Source: Lachnospiraceae bacterium (lineage in GTDB: Bacteria; Bacillota; Clostridia; Lachnospirales; Lachnospiraceae). From it: a DNA stretch of 34,511 nucleotides. Below are positions 17,045-26,255 of the stretch, piece after piece. The position numbers and the translations under genes are program-made. The stretch lies in contig JAILKC010000005.1 of assembly GCA_024694055.1 (NCBI GenBank), positions 1 through 34,511 on the forward strand, read 5' to 3'. Numbering within the stretch: position 1 is the first letter of the stretch; each line of letters opens with the position of its first letter. Below the pieces are notes generated by a model, which was not told the origin of the DNA, did no database searches, and saw only the letters and a list, made by a program, of their open reading frames with translations.

Positions 17045-19187
17045 TTTTCAATGCCTCCTTAAGATGGATCTTAAGTGCCAACATCGTAAGATCGTCAAAC
17101 TGCGGTGCATCTGAAACAAATCTGTCCACATCTGCTCTGATGCTTGCAAGCAGTGTCTCGGGATCATCCGCATAATGCACCTTGATCACCTCTTCCAATC
17201 TGTCGGTCGAATACAGTTCGTTATCAGCATTCGTAGCCTCCGGAACACCGTCCGTATACAGCAATATGCAATCGCCCTCATTAAGATTGATCTCATTGGG
17301 AAGATATTTCATACCTTCCATCGCTGCAAGAGGCGGTTTCTTCTTCTCAGGCTTGAGCATGAGGAAGCTTCCGTCTTCATGCATGATATAAGGATATTCA
17401 TGACCTGCATCGCAGAACTTCATATTACCGGTCTTAAGATCTATTATTCCTATCCATGCTGTAACAAACAGGCCTTCTCCGTTGCCTTCGCACAGCTGAT
17501 CATTGGAATTCATAAGGACTTCTTCCACGGATTCACCTGCCTGAGCATGATTCTTGATAAGAGTCTTGGCAATGACCATGAAAAGTGCCGCAGGGACACC
17601 CTTACCCGATACATCGGCAATGACTATTGCCAAATGGTCCGGATCAACCAGGAAGAAATCATAGAAATCTCCGCCCACTTCCTTGGCAGGATCCATGGAC
17701 GCATAGAGATCAAATTCTTTCTTATCAGGGAAAGGCGGAAAAATACACGGAAGCATGGAAGCCTGAATATGTGTGGCTACAGACAGTTCGGCACCTATCC
17801 TCTCCTTTTCCGCCGTGATCTCAGTGATATCCTTGATATACTGCTTCATACGTCCGGTCATGGATTCAAAGGACTTGGCCAGGGTCTGCACTTCATCTCC
17901 CGTATCCATGTCCCAGGTAAAATCAAGTTTATCGCCCTCCAAGTCGCGCACACTGTCGGTAAGCTTTACAACAGGAGCCACGAGTTTCTTGGCAAGCTTT
18001 CCGGAAACAAACGCTGCCGCAAGCCCTGCTGCCACAACCAAAATGACCATATAAAGAATGGTTGAGAGTATCGAACTGCGAACATAACCCGTTTGCTTTT
18101 CATTACTCTCACCCAGAGATTTCATAAGGCTCTCTGTAGGAGCAAGTACTTCCTGCTCGGGCAAAACCACAAAATATGACCAGCCCACAGTCTTCATCGG
18201 AGCACATGCCACATAATAGTTCGCCCCGTCCAAGGCGATCATCCGGACAGATGAATCTCCAAGCAGAGCACTTTTTACCATATCTGCCAGTTCCGTATTG
18301 CTGCTGTTTCTGACATCCATGTCATCTTCATCCGTTGCCGCAAGTTCTCCCGAATCTGCGCCTGAGAACAGAACCTGTCCTCTGTCATTGATCACACAGG
18401 CATATCCGTTCTCTCCAACCCTGTAACTGTCGACCTTACTGCGCAGTGTATCCAGATACATACCTGCACCGGCCACACCCATGAGATCTTCACCTTTATA
18501 GACGGGAACCCCGCATGTGATGGCATATGCGCCTGTATCCGCATCTTTTATCATACCCGTGAATGTGGCAGTACCTGTAGCTACAGCCTCCGTATACCAG
18601 GGTCTCTGCCTTGCCTCGAAACTAAGAGACATACCGTCAACGGGTAAAGTGTATTCAGAAACCGGCTCCACACCCAAGAATATACCGGTCTTGGTCGCAA
18701 AATAGTTGGAGTACATGGACTCTGACGCTTCATTGACAGATATCATCATACCCTGCACATTGGATATCTTACGAACTTCCTCCTGTATCTGCGCATCCTC
18801 AGGATCTACACCGTCTCCGTATGCAGCATAAGCGGCGAGTTTTCCCATATCCGATGCGTCATACTCTTTCAGATACGAATCGCCGTAACTGTCCATGGAT
18901 GCATATATATCCGAAAGACTGTCGGCAATTACGCTTACATCTTCTGCAAACTCGGAAAACTCGTTGTCGGCAAGTTCCGCCCTGCCTATAGAGGTCTGAG
19001 AAAGCAGTTCTGTAGTCTGCTCTCCCATTGCATCGGCCGACATGCCTTCAACCACATTACCTGTCGTCTCATTGACACCAACAAGCTTCTTCTGCATATA
19101 AAGCATCTGCACAACCAGTACAATGCACACACACAAAAGCGCTGTATTAACAGTAAGAATTATCGCTTTAAGAAGTTTCTTTCTCAT
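17037..19187 (-). CDS. Cache-HAMP-SpoIIE (RsbU-type) membrane protein phosphatase
   Basis: 716 residues: membrane segment 1 (about 8-28), a double-Cache extracellular sensor (about 75-345) with the RPWYTEAV motif at 195-202, membrane segment 2 (371-393), HAMP (393-446), a coiled-coil linker (450-475) and a PP2C/SpoIIE catalytic domain (about 493-708). Metal-binding and catalytic landmarks are intact: EVGGDFYDF (Asp507), IADVSGKGVPAAL, CDAGHEYP, LLYTDGVPE and the final DDLTML. Such proteins dephosphorylate STAS-domain anti-anti-sigma factors in partner-switching cascades. No STAS or anti-sigma kinase gene is in the window, so the target is elsewhere or unconventional. Its start codon overlaps the antiporter stop by one base (TAATG). 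Confidence 0.92.
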   Translation of the reverse strand: MRKKLLKAIILTVNTALLCVCIVLVVQMLYMQKKLVGVNETTGNVVEGMSADAMGEQTTELLSQTSIGRAELADNEFSEFAEDVSVIADSLSDIYASMDSYGDSYLKEYDASDMGKLAAYAAYGDGVDPEDAQIQEEVRKISNVQGMMISVNEASESMYSNYFATKTGIFLGVEPVSEYTLPVDGMSLSFEARQRPWYTEAVATGTATFTGMIKDADTGAYAITCGVPVYKGEDLMGVAGAGMYLDTLRSKVDSYRVGENGYACVINDRGQVLFSGADSGELAATDEDDMDVRNSSNTELADMVKSALLGDSSVRMIALDGANYYVACAPMKTVGWSYFVVLPEQEVLAPTESLMKSLGESNEKQTGYVRSSILSTILYMVILVVAAGLAAAFVSGKLAKKLVAPVVKLTDSVRDLEGDKLDFTWDMDTGDEVQTLAKSFESMTGRMKQYIKDITEITAEKERIGAELSVATHIQASMLPCIFPPFPDKKEFDLYASMDPAKEVGGDFYDFFLVDPDHLAIVIADVSGKGVPAALFMVIAKTLIKNHAQAGESVEEVLMNSNDQLCEGNGEGLFVTAWIGIIDLKTGNMKFCDAGHEYPYIMHEDGSFLMLKPEKKKPPLAAMEGMKYLPNEINLNEGDCILLYTDGVPEATNADNELYSTDRLEEVIKVHYADDPETLLASIRADVDRFVSDAPQFDDLTMLALKIHLKEALKNE

Positions 19188-20767
19188 TATGCCGCCTGAC
19201 TCTCCACGTTATTATCGTTATCCTTACCCATTCTGCTCTTAATGACTTTAAGTACTACTATAACAAGTACAAGCGCTATGGGCGTAGCTATCATTCCCAT
19301 GCCTGTTCCCGTCGCATATCCTACTATTCCGGCTATCAGATAACCGACAAACGAAACAGCCGCAACAACGATCGCATACGGAAGCTGCGTAGTCGTATGA
19401 TTGACATGATCACACTGCGAACCCGTAGATGACATGATGGTCGTATCGGATATCGGTGAGCAGTGATCGCCGCATACCGCACCTGAAAGGCAGGCTGCGA
19501 TCGAGATGAGAAGCATCTCATAATTACCTGAGAATACTGCACATACTATAGGGATAAGTATCGTAAATGTTCCCCAGCTTGTTCCTGTAGAGAACGCAAG
19601 GAAAACTGAGATGATAAAGATGATGGCCGGCAAGAGCATCTGAAGCCCTGCCGCAAAACCGCCTACAACACCGTCTATGAATGTACTTGCGCCTAAAAGG
19701 CCGGTTACACCTGAGAGATTCCATGCAAATATGAGGATGAGCATGGGCTCACATACCGAACGGAAGCCTGATGCAAAACAGCCCATGAACTCTTTGACTG
19801 TAAGGGCTTTTCTAACCATATACAGGATGAAAGTCACAAGCAATGTAATGGAACTTCCTATCACCATACCTTTGGCAGAATCTGTATTGGCAAATGCATT
19901 TCTTAATGTCTCACCTTCGAAGAAACCGCCCGTATAAAGCATTCCGATGATGCATGTCACTATAAGAAGGACTATTGGAACAACCAGATTGCTGACCTTT
20001 GCATTCTCAACCTCAGTACCGATATTCTCGTCATAAGGTTTCTCACCGGAAGTGAACAGGTCTCCGTTTTTGGCATTGATCTCATGCTTCTTCATGGGAC
20101 CGAAGTCGACCTTAAGGAGCACCAGTCCAAAAAGCATTACAATCGTACAAAGGGCATACATATTATAAGGGATCGTACGTATGAACATCTCAAATCCGTT
20201 GATATCCATGGATTCCGGAACCGAATATGAGACTGCTGCCGCCCAGCTGGATACCGGTGCGATAATACATATGGGCGCTGCCGTAGAGTCTATGATATAA
20301 GCAAGCTTGGCTCTGGATACCTTGTACCTGTCAGTTATGGGTCTCATAACAGAACCCACCGTAAGACAGTTAAATCCGTCGTCTACAAAGATCAAAAGAC
20401 CCATAAGTATAGTAGCTATCTGCGCTCCTTCACGTGTCTTAACTCTCTTTAGTGCACTCTTACCGAAAGCAAGAGCTGCACCGGACTTGTTCAATACTGC
20501 CACCAAAGTCCACAGAATAACAACAAACACCAAAATGCACACGTGTGAAGTATCTGACAGCGAAGCGATCAGTCCCCCCTCTTCGCTGAAGAACATCGTG
20601 TTAAAAGCAAGTAACGGATTGCCGCCCGCATACAGCAGTGATCCTACCGCAATACCGAGTATCAATGAACTGTACACTTCCTTGGTAATAAGCGCCATGA
20701 CAATGGCCACCAACGGCGGAAGCAGTGAAAAAGCCGTTGCATACAATGCCGGTACGTAATCTCCCAT
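19187..20767 (-). CDS. NhaC-family Na+/H+ (or organic acid/cation) antiporter
   Basis: 526 residues with about 11-12 hydrophobic segments. LLIFVDDGFNCLTVGSVMRPI, VCGDHCSPISDTTIMSS and FSTGTSWGTFTIL are landmarks of the NhaC/MleN superfamily. The ATG at 20767 was chosen for its ribosome binding site (GGGAGG 7 bases upstream); an in-frame codon 11 residues earlier (20800) has none. It is the first gene of a six-gene operon driven by the promoter at 20808-20836. Relatives exchange Na+ for H+, or malate/lactate for other ions, so the precise substrate is open. Its coupling to a sensor phosphatase is unusual. Confidence 0.87.
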   Translation of the reverse strand: MGDYVPALYATAFSLLPPLVAIVMALITKEVYSSLILGIAVGSLLYAGGNPLLAFNTMFFSEEGGLIASLSDTSHVCILVFVVILWTLVAVLNKSGAALAFGKSALKRVKTREGAQIATILMGLLIFVDDGFNCLTVGSVMRPITDRYKVSRAKLAYIIDSTAAPICIIAPVSSWAAAVSYSVPESMDINGFEMFIRTIPYNMYALCTIVMLFGLVLLKVDFGPMKKHEINAKNGDLFTSGEKPYDENIGTEVENAKVSNLVVPIVLLIVTCIIGMLYTGGFFEGETLRNAFANTDSAKGMVIGSSITLLVTFILYMVRKALTVKEFMGCFASGFRSVCEPMLILIFAWNLSGVTGLLGASTFIDGVVGGFAAGLQMLLPAIIFIISVFLAFSTGTSWGTFTILIPIVCAVFSGNYEMLLISIAACLSGAVCGDHCSPISDTTIMSSTGSQCDHVNHTTTQLPYAIVVAAVSFVGYLIAGIVGYATGTGMGMIATPIALVLVIVVLKVIKSRMGKDNDNNVESQAA

Positions 20768-20807
20768 TTTTAATCCTCCCTTAATAAGAATCATGTCCAA
20801 CTGTAAT

Positions 20808-20836
20808 ATTTTACCACAACAATGCGTGTTCTACAA
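20808..20836 (-). promoter_or_regulatory. Promoter of the six-gene antiporter/SpoIIE operon
   Basis: On the minus strand, TTGTAG (20836-20831), a 17-base spacer, and TAAAAT (20813-20808) preceded by TGG, an extended -10. The leader to the ATG is about 35 bases and holds the GGGAGG ribosome binding site. Confidence 0.65.
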
Positions 20837-20866
20837 TTAAATGCCACATTTCCTGTGCCTATTTTC

Positions 20867-23134
20867 CTATTTCTTCATCACAACATATTTGTCTGTTGGA
20901 CCGCCTGCAGACAATGCACGACTCATATGATCTCTGATGCTTTCATCATAGTCCTGCTCACTTACAATAACCTGTGCATCAGTCCTGCTTATGCATATAT
21001 ATTCAGAGCCATAGAATCTCTCACACAGCCCATCCCATGTGTCCGACATAAAAAGCTCACCCGAATATACATCCGGTCTGTACCAACTGCTGCGGTAATC
21101 AATAGGATTCCATATGATCACACTGCGAGCCGGTATCTCACCATACGCATCATCCCATGTCATCGTTGCTATATCGTAATAGTCCCTGTCTTTACTGCCT
21201 TCCCTTATGCCCGCCGCCGTATCAGCAAATGCTATAAGTATAAGTATCAAAGTCACGGCCATTAATGTCACGTACGCTCCTCCACGCACGCCCTTTTTAA
21301 GAATAAGCCCTATGATACCGATCACCAACATCACCGTGGCCGGAGCAAAAAATCTGAAATAGAATGTATCCATGCTCGATCTGTATCTGACCGCCGTAAA
21401 GATCACGTAATAGAATACCGCCATCACTATGAAGACGCACGGAGTGTTCATATATCCGCCAAATATATCTTTCTTATTACAAGCAGGGAGCAGTCTGTGT
21501 ATGAACACGGCGACCATGGCAATTACCGCCACAACGATCCATGCCTTGCCCTCATAACTCATACTCTCAATAAAATCCGGGATACTGACAGAGAATACGT
21601 TAAATACCTCAGTCAAAAGACTCTCTATAAGATCATCCGTAAGTGTCACGATATCATCCCACCATGTACCGCGGCTGACTCCCGTGGGATAACCGTTGCG
21701 CATTTTATTCATCATCAGATACAGAAATGCCATAACCGCGCTTACACTCATGCTTAATGCGGTAAAAACAAGGCGTCTGACCGCATCGGCTCTCTTAGCA
21801 GTATACCCGCTTGCATCCGGATAATCCTTCCCCTTTTGTCTGAGATCCGCAACAAGGCGCGCAAACATCATGACAAGGTAAGCCCCTGCAACAAACCACA
21901 GATATATGCCGAAATACCTTGTCAAAAAGGTTGCAAGAGCGCTTACACAAAGCATGATATAATCCGATGTTTTGGGGACACTTTTTTGCACGATCCTGCC
22001 AAGAGTCATCCCGAAGATGATCATAAAAAGTATGAACGGAATCTCTGACCACGTATTGTATGCAAGCCCCAAAAAGCCCGTATTGGTAAGGGCAAGCGCA
22101 TATATCCACGCATCCTTCTCATATTCGACATACAGGACAATAAGAATAAGAGCGATCACCGCCATCGCCACATACTTACTCGAAAGATAGGCATTGGCTC
22201 CTGTAATAAACATCATACCGGCTATCATCGCCGGATAGATAATTGGCCAGTTGGCAAAATGGCTCTTATACCCGGCCAGTCCCTCATAAGAGAATCCGTT
22301 ACCGTATAAGATATTCACAGCCTCCCTTAAGTATCCGTCTGAATCCGCGGTTATATATATTCCGTCCATATATGCCGTCTTGTAGATGTCAAGTGACAGC
22401 GCTCCAAAAAGGAGCAGCAGGAATATGACACACAAAGCCCCTGCTGTTGTCTTTTTTGTAACGAAACTTTTGTCTGATACAGCCTTAAAACATTCTGATA
22501 ACGTCTCCCGGCCCAGGATAATATATATGATCAATACAAGTGTAAACAGGATCACTATGATCGTCGAATGATAGAACAGATCGGCATATGTAAGCCTATT
22601 ACCGCTGTTCACTTCAAAGCCCAAGGATATACCGGGTTCATAATCATAAGCGATCATAAAGTACGGTTCAGCGCCATGCGGTGTAAAGCTTAGCTTATAT
22701 GCAGTCCCGGCCGTCATGTCAAAAGATGCCGGTACGTTGGTCCACTCACCGTTAACAAGTACGTCGATCTCTATATCATCGCAGTATACTGCCTCATTGC
22801 CTGAAGCATCCTGTGGATATACCGCCACCGATATATACGGAGAATCACTTGCCTTTTCTTCCAGATTGACCAGTAGCATGCAAAGTGACACCACTGTCAT
22901 ATTGTTATCCGGAGTGTATGTTGTTACATACTCTTCTCCGTCTTTTAGTTCAGCGTATACCGGCATTGAACCGATCTTAGGAATCAGTCTGTCAGTCTTA
23001 TATGCATTACCTGCAGGCCTTCTAAGTGCCAAAAGGCACAAGATGGACAGCACAAGCACACAGATGACTGCAAGCACCGTCTTATATGTCATTCTTACTT
23101 TTATTCTCTTAAGCAGATCTTTTCCTGACATCAT
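20867..23134 (-). CDS. GT-C-type polytopic membrane glycosyltransferase-like protein
   Basis: 755 residues. After an N-terminal membrane segment (about 19-37), an extracytoplasmic beta-rich domain (about 45-185, SPYISVAVYPQD...VNGEWTNVPASF) is followed by about ten membrane helices. The loop after the third helix contains ITADSDGYLREAVNILYGNGFSYEG, with the acidic residues expected where GT-C enzymes bind a lipid-linked sugar donor; a soluble C-terminal domain of about 110 residues follows. This architecture resembles ArnT/PMT-type transferases that move sugars from polyprenyl phosphate onto envelope molecules. The gene overlaps the FAD enzyme gene by 4 bases (ATGA) and ends the glycan cassette. 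The GT2 protein two genes upstream could supply the polyprenyl-linked donor. Confidence 0.7.
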   Translation of the reverse strand: MMSGKDLLKRIKVRMTYKTVLAVICVLVLSILCLLALRRPAGNAYKTDRLIPKIGSMPVYAELKDGEEYVTTYTPDNNMTVVSLCMLLVNLEEKASDSPYISVAVYPQDASGNEAVYCDDIEIDVLVNGEWTNVPASFDMTAGTAYKLSFTPHGAEPYFMIAYDYEPGISLGFEVNSGNRLTYADLFYHSTIIVILFTLVLIIYIILGRETLSECFKAVSDKSFVTKKTTAGALCVIFLLLLFGALSLDIYKTAYMDGIYITADSDGYLREAVNILYGNGFSYEGLAGYKSHFANWPIIYPAMIAGMMFITGANAYLSSKYVAMAVIALILIVLYVEYEKDAWIYALALTNTGFLGLAYNTWSEIPFILFMIIFGMTLGRIVQKSVPKTSDYIMLCVSALATFLTRYFGIYLWFVAGAYLVMMFARLVADLRQKGKDYPDASGYTAKRADAVRRLVFTALSMSVSAVMAFLYLMMNKMRNGYPTGVSRGTWWDDIVTLTDDLIESLLTEVFNVFSVSIPDFIESMSYEGKAWIVVAVIAMVAVFIHRLLPACNKKDIFGGYMNTPCVFIVMAVFYYVIFTAVRYRSSMDTFYFRFFAPATVMLVIGIIGLILKKGVRGGAYVTLMAVTLILILIAFADTAAGIREGSKDRDYYDIATMTWDDAYGEIPARSVIIWNPIDYRSSWYRPDVYSGELFMSDTWDGLCERFYGSEYICISRTDAQVIVSEQDYDESIRDHMSRALSAGGPTDKYVVMKK

Positions 23135-24363
23135 ATTCTCTCTGCGAGCTTAAGTGCACGATCTACAGTCACGTCCGAATTAAAGTGACTGTGCTCGCCC
23201 CATCTGCCCAATCCGTATATATGTGATTTTTCTGCAAAATCAAGTATCTTTGCTATAGCGCCCGGCTTGGCGATCGTATTAAGCGGATATGCATACTCGT
23301 TATAAAAATTCGCCTCAAGGATATTCGCCTCATGGCGTTCTGAGCGAGTCTCAGTCCAACATCCTTTTGCCCCGTCATAAAAATTGCCGCGCATAAGTAT
23401 ACGGTGGTAACTGAGTTCTTCATTTGGATAATATATCCACTGCGCCTCACTGTCGGGAGCATCTTCCATATATGTCACATCTACCGAAGTCTTTTTAAGA
23501 AGCTTTACGCAGTTACGGATTCCTGACGGAGCCCACTTAAGTTCCATGCTTTCCCACGGAACTGTCACTACTATCTTATCTGCAGATATGACACTGCTGT
23601 CATCAAGTATCGCTTCACAGTTCATACAGTCAAGCATCTTTACACTATGCCCCGTGATCAGTCTGTCACCGAGTTCATCTCCCATTCTGATCCACAGTTC
23701 TCCATATCCATGCTTCTTTGGATAGTAAAACTGTGAATGTCCCGGTTGAGTACCCATGGGTTGCTTCTTTTTACAGCTCTCAAGCGTCTGCTCGTAACTT
23801 ACGTTTGGAAGTTTCTCAAGCCAGTACGTACCGAGCTCATTAAGATTATCCCCATACATCTTGCGATTATACGGAAGCATATACTCTTTTGCTATCTCAT
23901 CACCAAGCTTCCAGGTTATCCAATCCACGAACTTCTCCGGAGCAGGAACGCCCGTATTGCATCCGGCCTGTGCTATGGATTCCAGAAATCGCTTTTGGAT
24001 CGCTGCCGGCAGTTCCCAGATATTGGCCTCAAAGGGATGATGCAGTTCATATTCCTTTTTCTTTGAAGCATCCGCTTTTGGCAAAAGTGAGAGTCTTATC
24101 CTTGAATCCCTCTCGAACCTGTTCCATTCGCTTTTGGGCATATAATCAAAAAGGAAATTGCTGACATTTAAGCGTCGCACATCCAGAAAATGGCCGCCGC
24201 CGATATCTATCGGTGCACCGTCCACTGTCTGACTGCGGCACAATCCGCCCACAGTTTCCTCTTTCTCTACTACATAAAAGTCTGTTTCGCCCCTTCTTTT
24301 AAGGGCACATGCGAAAGCAAGTCCTGCCGGACCTGCCCCAAGTATCAGATATTTAGTCTTCAT
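23131..24363 (-). CDS. FAD-dependent oxidoreductase / UDP-galactopyranose mutase-like protein
   Basis: 410 residues with an N-terminal Rossmann fold: GAGPAG (9-14), Glu33 at the end of the second strand, then VGGLCRSQ and PIDIGGGHFLDV. The last are typical of the UDP-galactopyranose mutase and protoporphyrinogen-oxidase-like group, in which FAD serves either redox chemistry or sugar ring contraction. The C-terminus LGRWGEHSHFNSDVTVDRAL resembles the family's conserved GRYGxWxY-like end and FAD contact. Overlapping genes on both sides (4 bases each) place it between a GT2 and a GT-C glycosyltransferase, which favours a role in sugar or lipid-linked glycan metabolism. Substrate uncertain. Confidence 0.78.
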   Translation of the reverse strand: MKTKYLILGAGPAGLAFACALKRRGETDFYVVEKEETVGGLCRSQTVDGAPIDIGGGHFLDVRRLNVSNFLFDYMPKSEWNRFERDSRIRLSLLPKADASKKKEYELHHPFEANIWELPAAIQKRFLESIAQAGCNTGVPAPEKFVDWITWKLGDEIAKEYMLPYNRKMYGDNLNELGTYWLEKLPNVSYEQTLESCKKKQPMGTQPGHSQFYYPKKHGYGELWIRMGDELGDRLITGHSVKMLDCMNCEAILDDSSVISADKIVVTVPWESMELKWAPSGIRNCVKLLKKTSVDVTYMEDAPDSEAQWIYYPNEELSYHRILMRGNFYDGAKGCWTETRSERHEANILEANFYNEYAYPLNTIAKPGAIAKILDFAEKSHIYGLGRWGEHSHFNSDVTVDRALKLAERI

Positions 24364-25076
24364 GCATTTTCTTTCTTCATAACAAGCTTTTCATTGGATT
24401 TAAGCTTTCCCAGTATACTTAAAGCTTCAGTCACCGAGTGCAGCTTAAGGCTCGAACTGCTCCCTGTATAGTGTATCGGTACTTCGATGGTATTGTAATT
24501 TCTGCAGTAATATCTCATCTCTGTCTGATACATATGACCCGTAGACAAAAATGCGTTAAGGTCCATGCCCTTTAGCACATCAGCTCTGAACGCTTCAAAA
24601 CCGCTCGTCATGTCCTTTAACTTCGTTCCGAGTACTGTATTGGCCAAGATCGTTCCACCGTTGCTAAGTATCCTTCTGTACAATGGTTGTCCCGTCACTT
24701 CACCGCCCTGCGTAAATCTCGAACCCCAGACGCAGTCGTGTCCCCTGGCAAGCTCATCCATAAACAGCTTTATCTCATCGGGTCTGTGACTTCCGCCACC
24801 ATCCATCTCGATCACCTGATCGGCGCCATCCAAAAGGGCCTGTCTGAAGCCCTCCAGATAGCAGCTCACCACGCCCTTACTCTCTTTATAATATATGCAC
24901 TTCACTCTGCCCGTGTGTTCATAGCTTCGTATGATATCCGCAGTAGCATCCTTACTGTAGTCATCGACTACGGGATACAGATGAAGGTCAGCATACGGAA
25001 GTGCCAGGATCTGTTCGATCACGGCGCTCATAGTATCTGCTTCATTAGCCACAGGCATAACTATAATTGTCTTCAT
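24360..25076 (-). CDS. Family 2 glycosyltransferase (polyprenyl-phosphate sugar transferase-like)
   Basis: 238 residues with a GT-A fold: MPVANEADTM at the N-terminus, the first acidic motif VVDDYSKD (36-43) and the metal-binding region EMDGGGSHRPDEI (90-102), where dolichol-phosphate mannose synthases usually have MDADxSHxP. The middle (SGFEAFRADVLKGMD) also follows that subfamily. There are no C-terminal membrane helices. It probably transfers a sugar from a nucleotide donor to a polyprenyl phosphate, which the downstream GT-C protein could then use. It follows the metallo-hydrolase by 6 bases and overlaps the FAD enzyme gene by 4. Confidence 0.83.
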   Translation of the reverse strand: MKTIIVMPVANEADTMSAVIEQILALPYADLHLYPVVDDYSKDATADIIRSYEHTGRVKCIYYKESKGVVSCYLEGFRQALLDGADQVIEMDGGGSHRPDEIKLFMDELARGHDCVWGSRFTQGGEVTGQPLYRRILSNGGTILANTVLGTKLKDMTSGFEAFRADVLKGMDLNAFLSTGHMYQTEMRYYCRNYNTIEVPIHYTGSSSSLKLHSVTEALSILGKLKSNEKLVMKKENA

Positions 25077-25082
25077 AATAAA

Positions 25083-25859
25083 TTAATTGTGTATGATCAC
25101 GTGATCATCCTGGCTGTAATGTCTGTCAGGCAGGCATTTGAAGGGATGCTGTTTGGCTGATTGTGTCCCACCAAAATACGTATATTCGGAATCCAAGTCG
25201 CAATCACCTTTACATATCTCTTCCACACCTTCTCTCACACATCGCATCAGTGAAATGTCATCATAATCCCTCGAATGTCCATGATATATGGCATCCGCTT
25301 CTTTTTCAAGAAACATGATGCTGTCGAGATTACGGATGAATTCTTCCTCCGGTACGCTGTGTTCCAACATCATCCACAGATGATGATTGATGCCGTCTCC
25401 CACAAAAAGCATCCTCTCCTGTCTAAGCAGCAAAAGGATCCCTCCCGGCGTATGCCCCGGAAGCTCGTATATCTCAAGCTGCCTGTCACCGAGATCTATC
25501 ACATCTCCTTCACGTATGTCTTCATACGGTGGCATCTTAAGTCCGGTTCTGTCGCATATCTTTATAAACTCCGGTTCATTGTCAAAAAACTCTGCTATCG
25601 GCCTGTCCGCAGGATGAATGTAAGCCCTGTCAAAATAGATATTGCCATGTATATGATCGGGATGACCATGCGTATTGACAAGCACTACCGGCTTGTCAGT
25701 TATCTTGCGTATGGCCGCATATATGTCATTATATCCGTTCATGGAATCTATCATACAGGCTTTGTCACTTCCGACTATGAGATAGCCGGTAGACATATGA
25801 GCCTCGTCAAATCTGTAGACTCCTGCGCGAATCTCGGTAATATACAGTTCGTAATCCAT
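25083..25859 (-). CDS. Metallo-beta-lactamase-fold hydrolase
   Basis: 258 residues. The metal-binding motif THGHPDHIHG (His64, His66, Asp68, His69) is followed by ELPGHTPGGILLL (third His), a central Asp (FVGDGINHH) and a final His (IYHGHSRDYDD), so both zinc sites look complete. The superfamily covers glyoxalases, lactonases and many other hydrolases; this one is of the small single-domain glyoxalase-II-like type. It is first in a tightly packed cassette with glycosyltransferases, but a direct part in glycan synthesis is not obvious. AAAGGATG lies 7 bases before the ATG. No convincing promoter was found in the 78 bases upstream. Confidence 0.85.
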   Translation of the reverse strand: MDYELYITEIRAGVYRFDEAHMSTGYLIVGSDKACMIDSMNGYNDIYAAIRKITDKPVVLVNTHGHPDHIHGNIYFDRAYIHPADRPIAEFFDNEPEFIKICDRTGLKMPPYEDIREGDVIDLGDRQLEIYELPGHTPGGILLLLRQERMLFVGDGINHHLWMMLEHSVPEEEFIRNLDSIMFLEKEADAIYHGHSRDYDDISLMRCVREGVEEICKGDCDLDSEYTYFGGTQSAKQHPFKCLPDRHYSQDDHVIIHN

Positions 25860-25937
25860 GGTACATCATCCTTTGCCTGTCACAGACGCTCATTCACGCC
25901 GCCAGTATTGTGCACTGAAGTAGCTTCTTATCTTGGA

Positions 25938-26180
25938 TCACTGTTTCTTTATCGCATTGTAGATAGCAACAACTATACATGCACCGACTACCGCTACAAT
26001 TATCTGTCCGATTATATTCGTTGCGCCAAAACCTACAAGTCCGAATACAAAGCCGCCAACGAATCCGCCGACAATACCCAAAATGATATTTACCAAAAGT
26101 CCGTTGTTCTTTTTCATGATGAGACTTGCGAGCCATCCGGCGATCGCACCTATAATGATCGAACCTAATATTCCTGCCAT
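25938..26180 (-). CDS. GlsB/YeaQ/YmgE family small membrane protein
   Basis: 80 residues from the ATG at 26180, which has AGGAGG 7 bases upstream; an in-frame codon 10 residues earlier has none. Three hydrophobic segments carry the family pattern: IIIGAIAGWLASLIMKK, a glycine-rich NIILGIVGGFVGGFVFGLVG, and IIVAVVGACIVVAIYNAIKK. Members are often called transglycosylase-associated or stress-response membrane proteins, though no enzymatic role is proven. It has its own promoter at 26220-26248 and is monocistronic or read together with the genes downstream. Confidence 0.88.
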   Translation of the reverse strand: MAGILGSIIIGAIAGWLASLIMKKNNGLLVNIILGIVGGFVGGFVFGLVGFGATNIIGQIIVAVVGACIVVAIYNAIKKQ

Positions 26181-26219
26181 TTCAATTCCTCCTTGGGTCT
26201 TTATAAACATCTGTGTTCT

Positions 26220-26248
26220 AGTATAACAGTCCTTGCGGACAAGTACAA
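26220..26248 (-). promoter_or_regulatory. Promoter of the GlsB/YeaQ-type gene
   Basis: On the minus strand, TTGTAC (26248-26243), a 17-base spacer, and TATACT (26225-26220) with an extended TG (TGTTATACT). It lies between the stop codon of the GGDEF gene and the small membrane protein gene. Confidence 0.65.
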
Positions 26249-26255
26249 ATATAAA

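Noticed and set aside
16130-18065. Long plus-strand ORFs (for example 16130-16834 and 17175-18065)
   Set aside because: They are antisense shadows of the lipoprotein and SpoIIE genes, which have clear domains, ribosome binding sites and overlapping starts.
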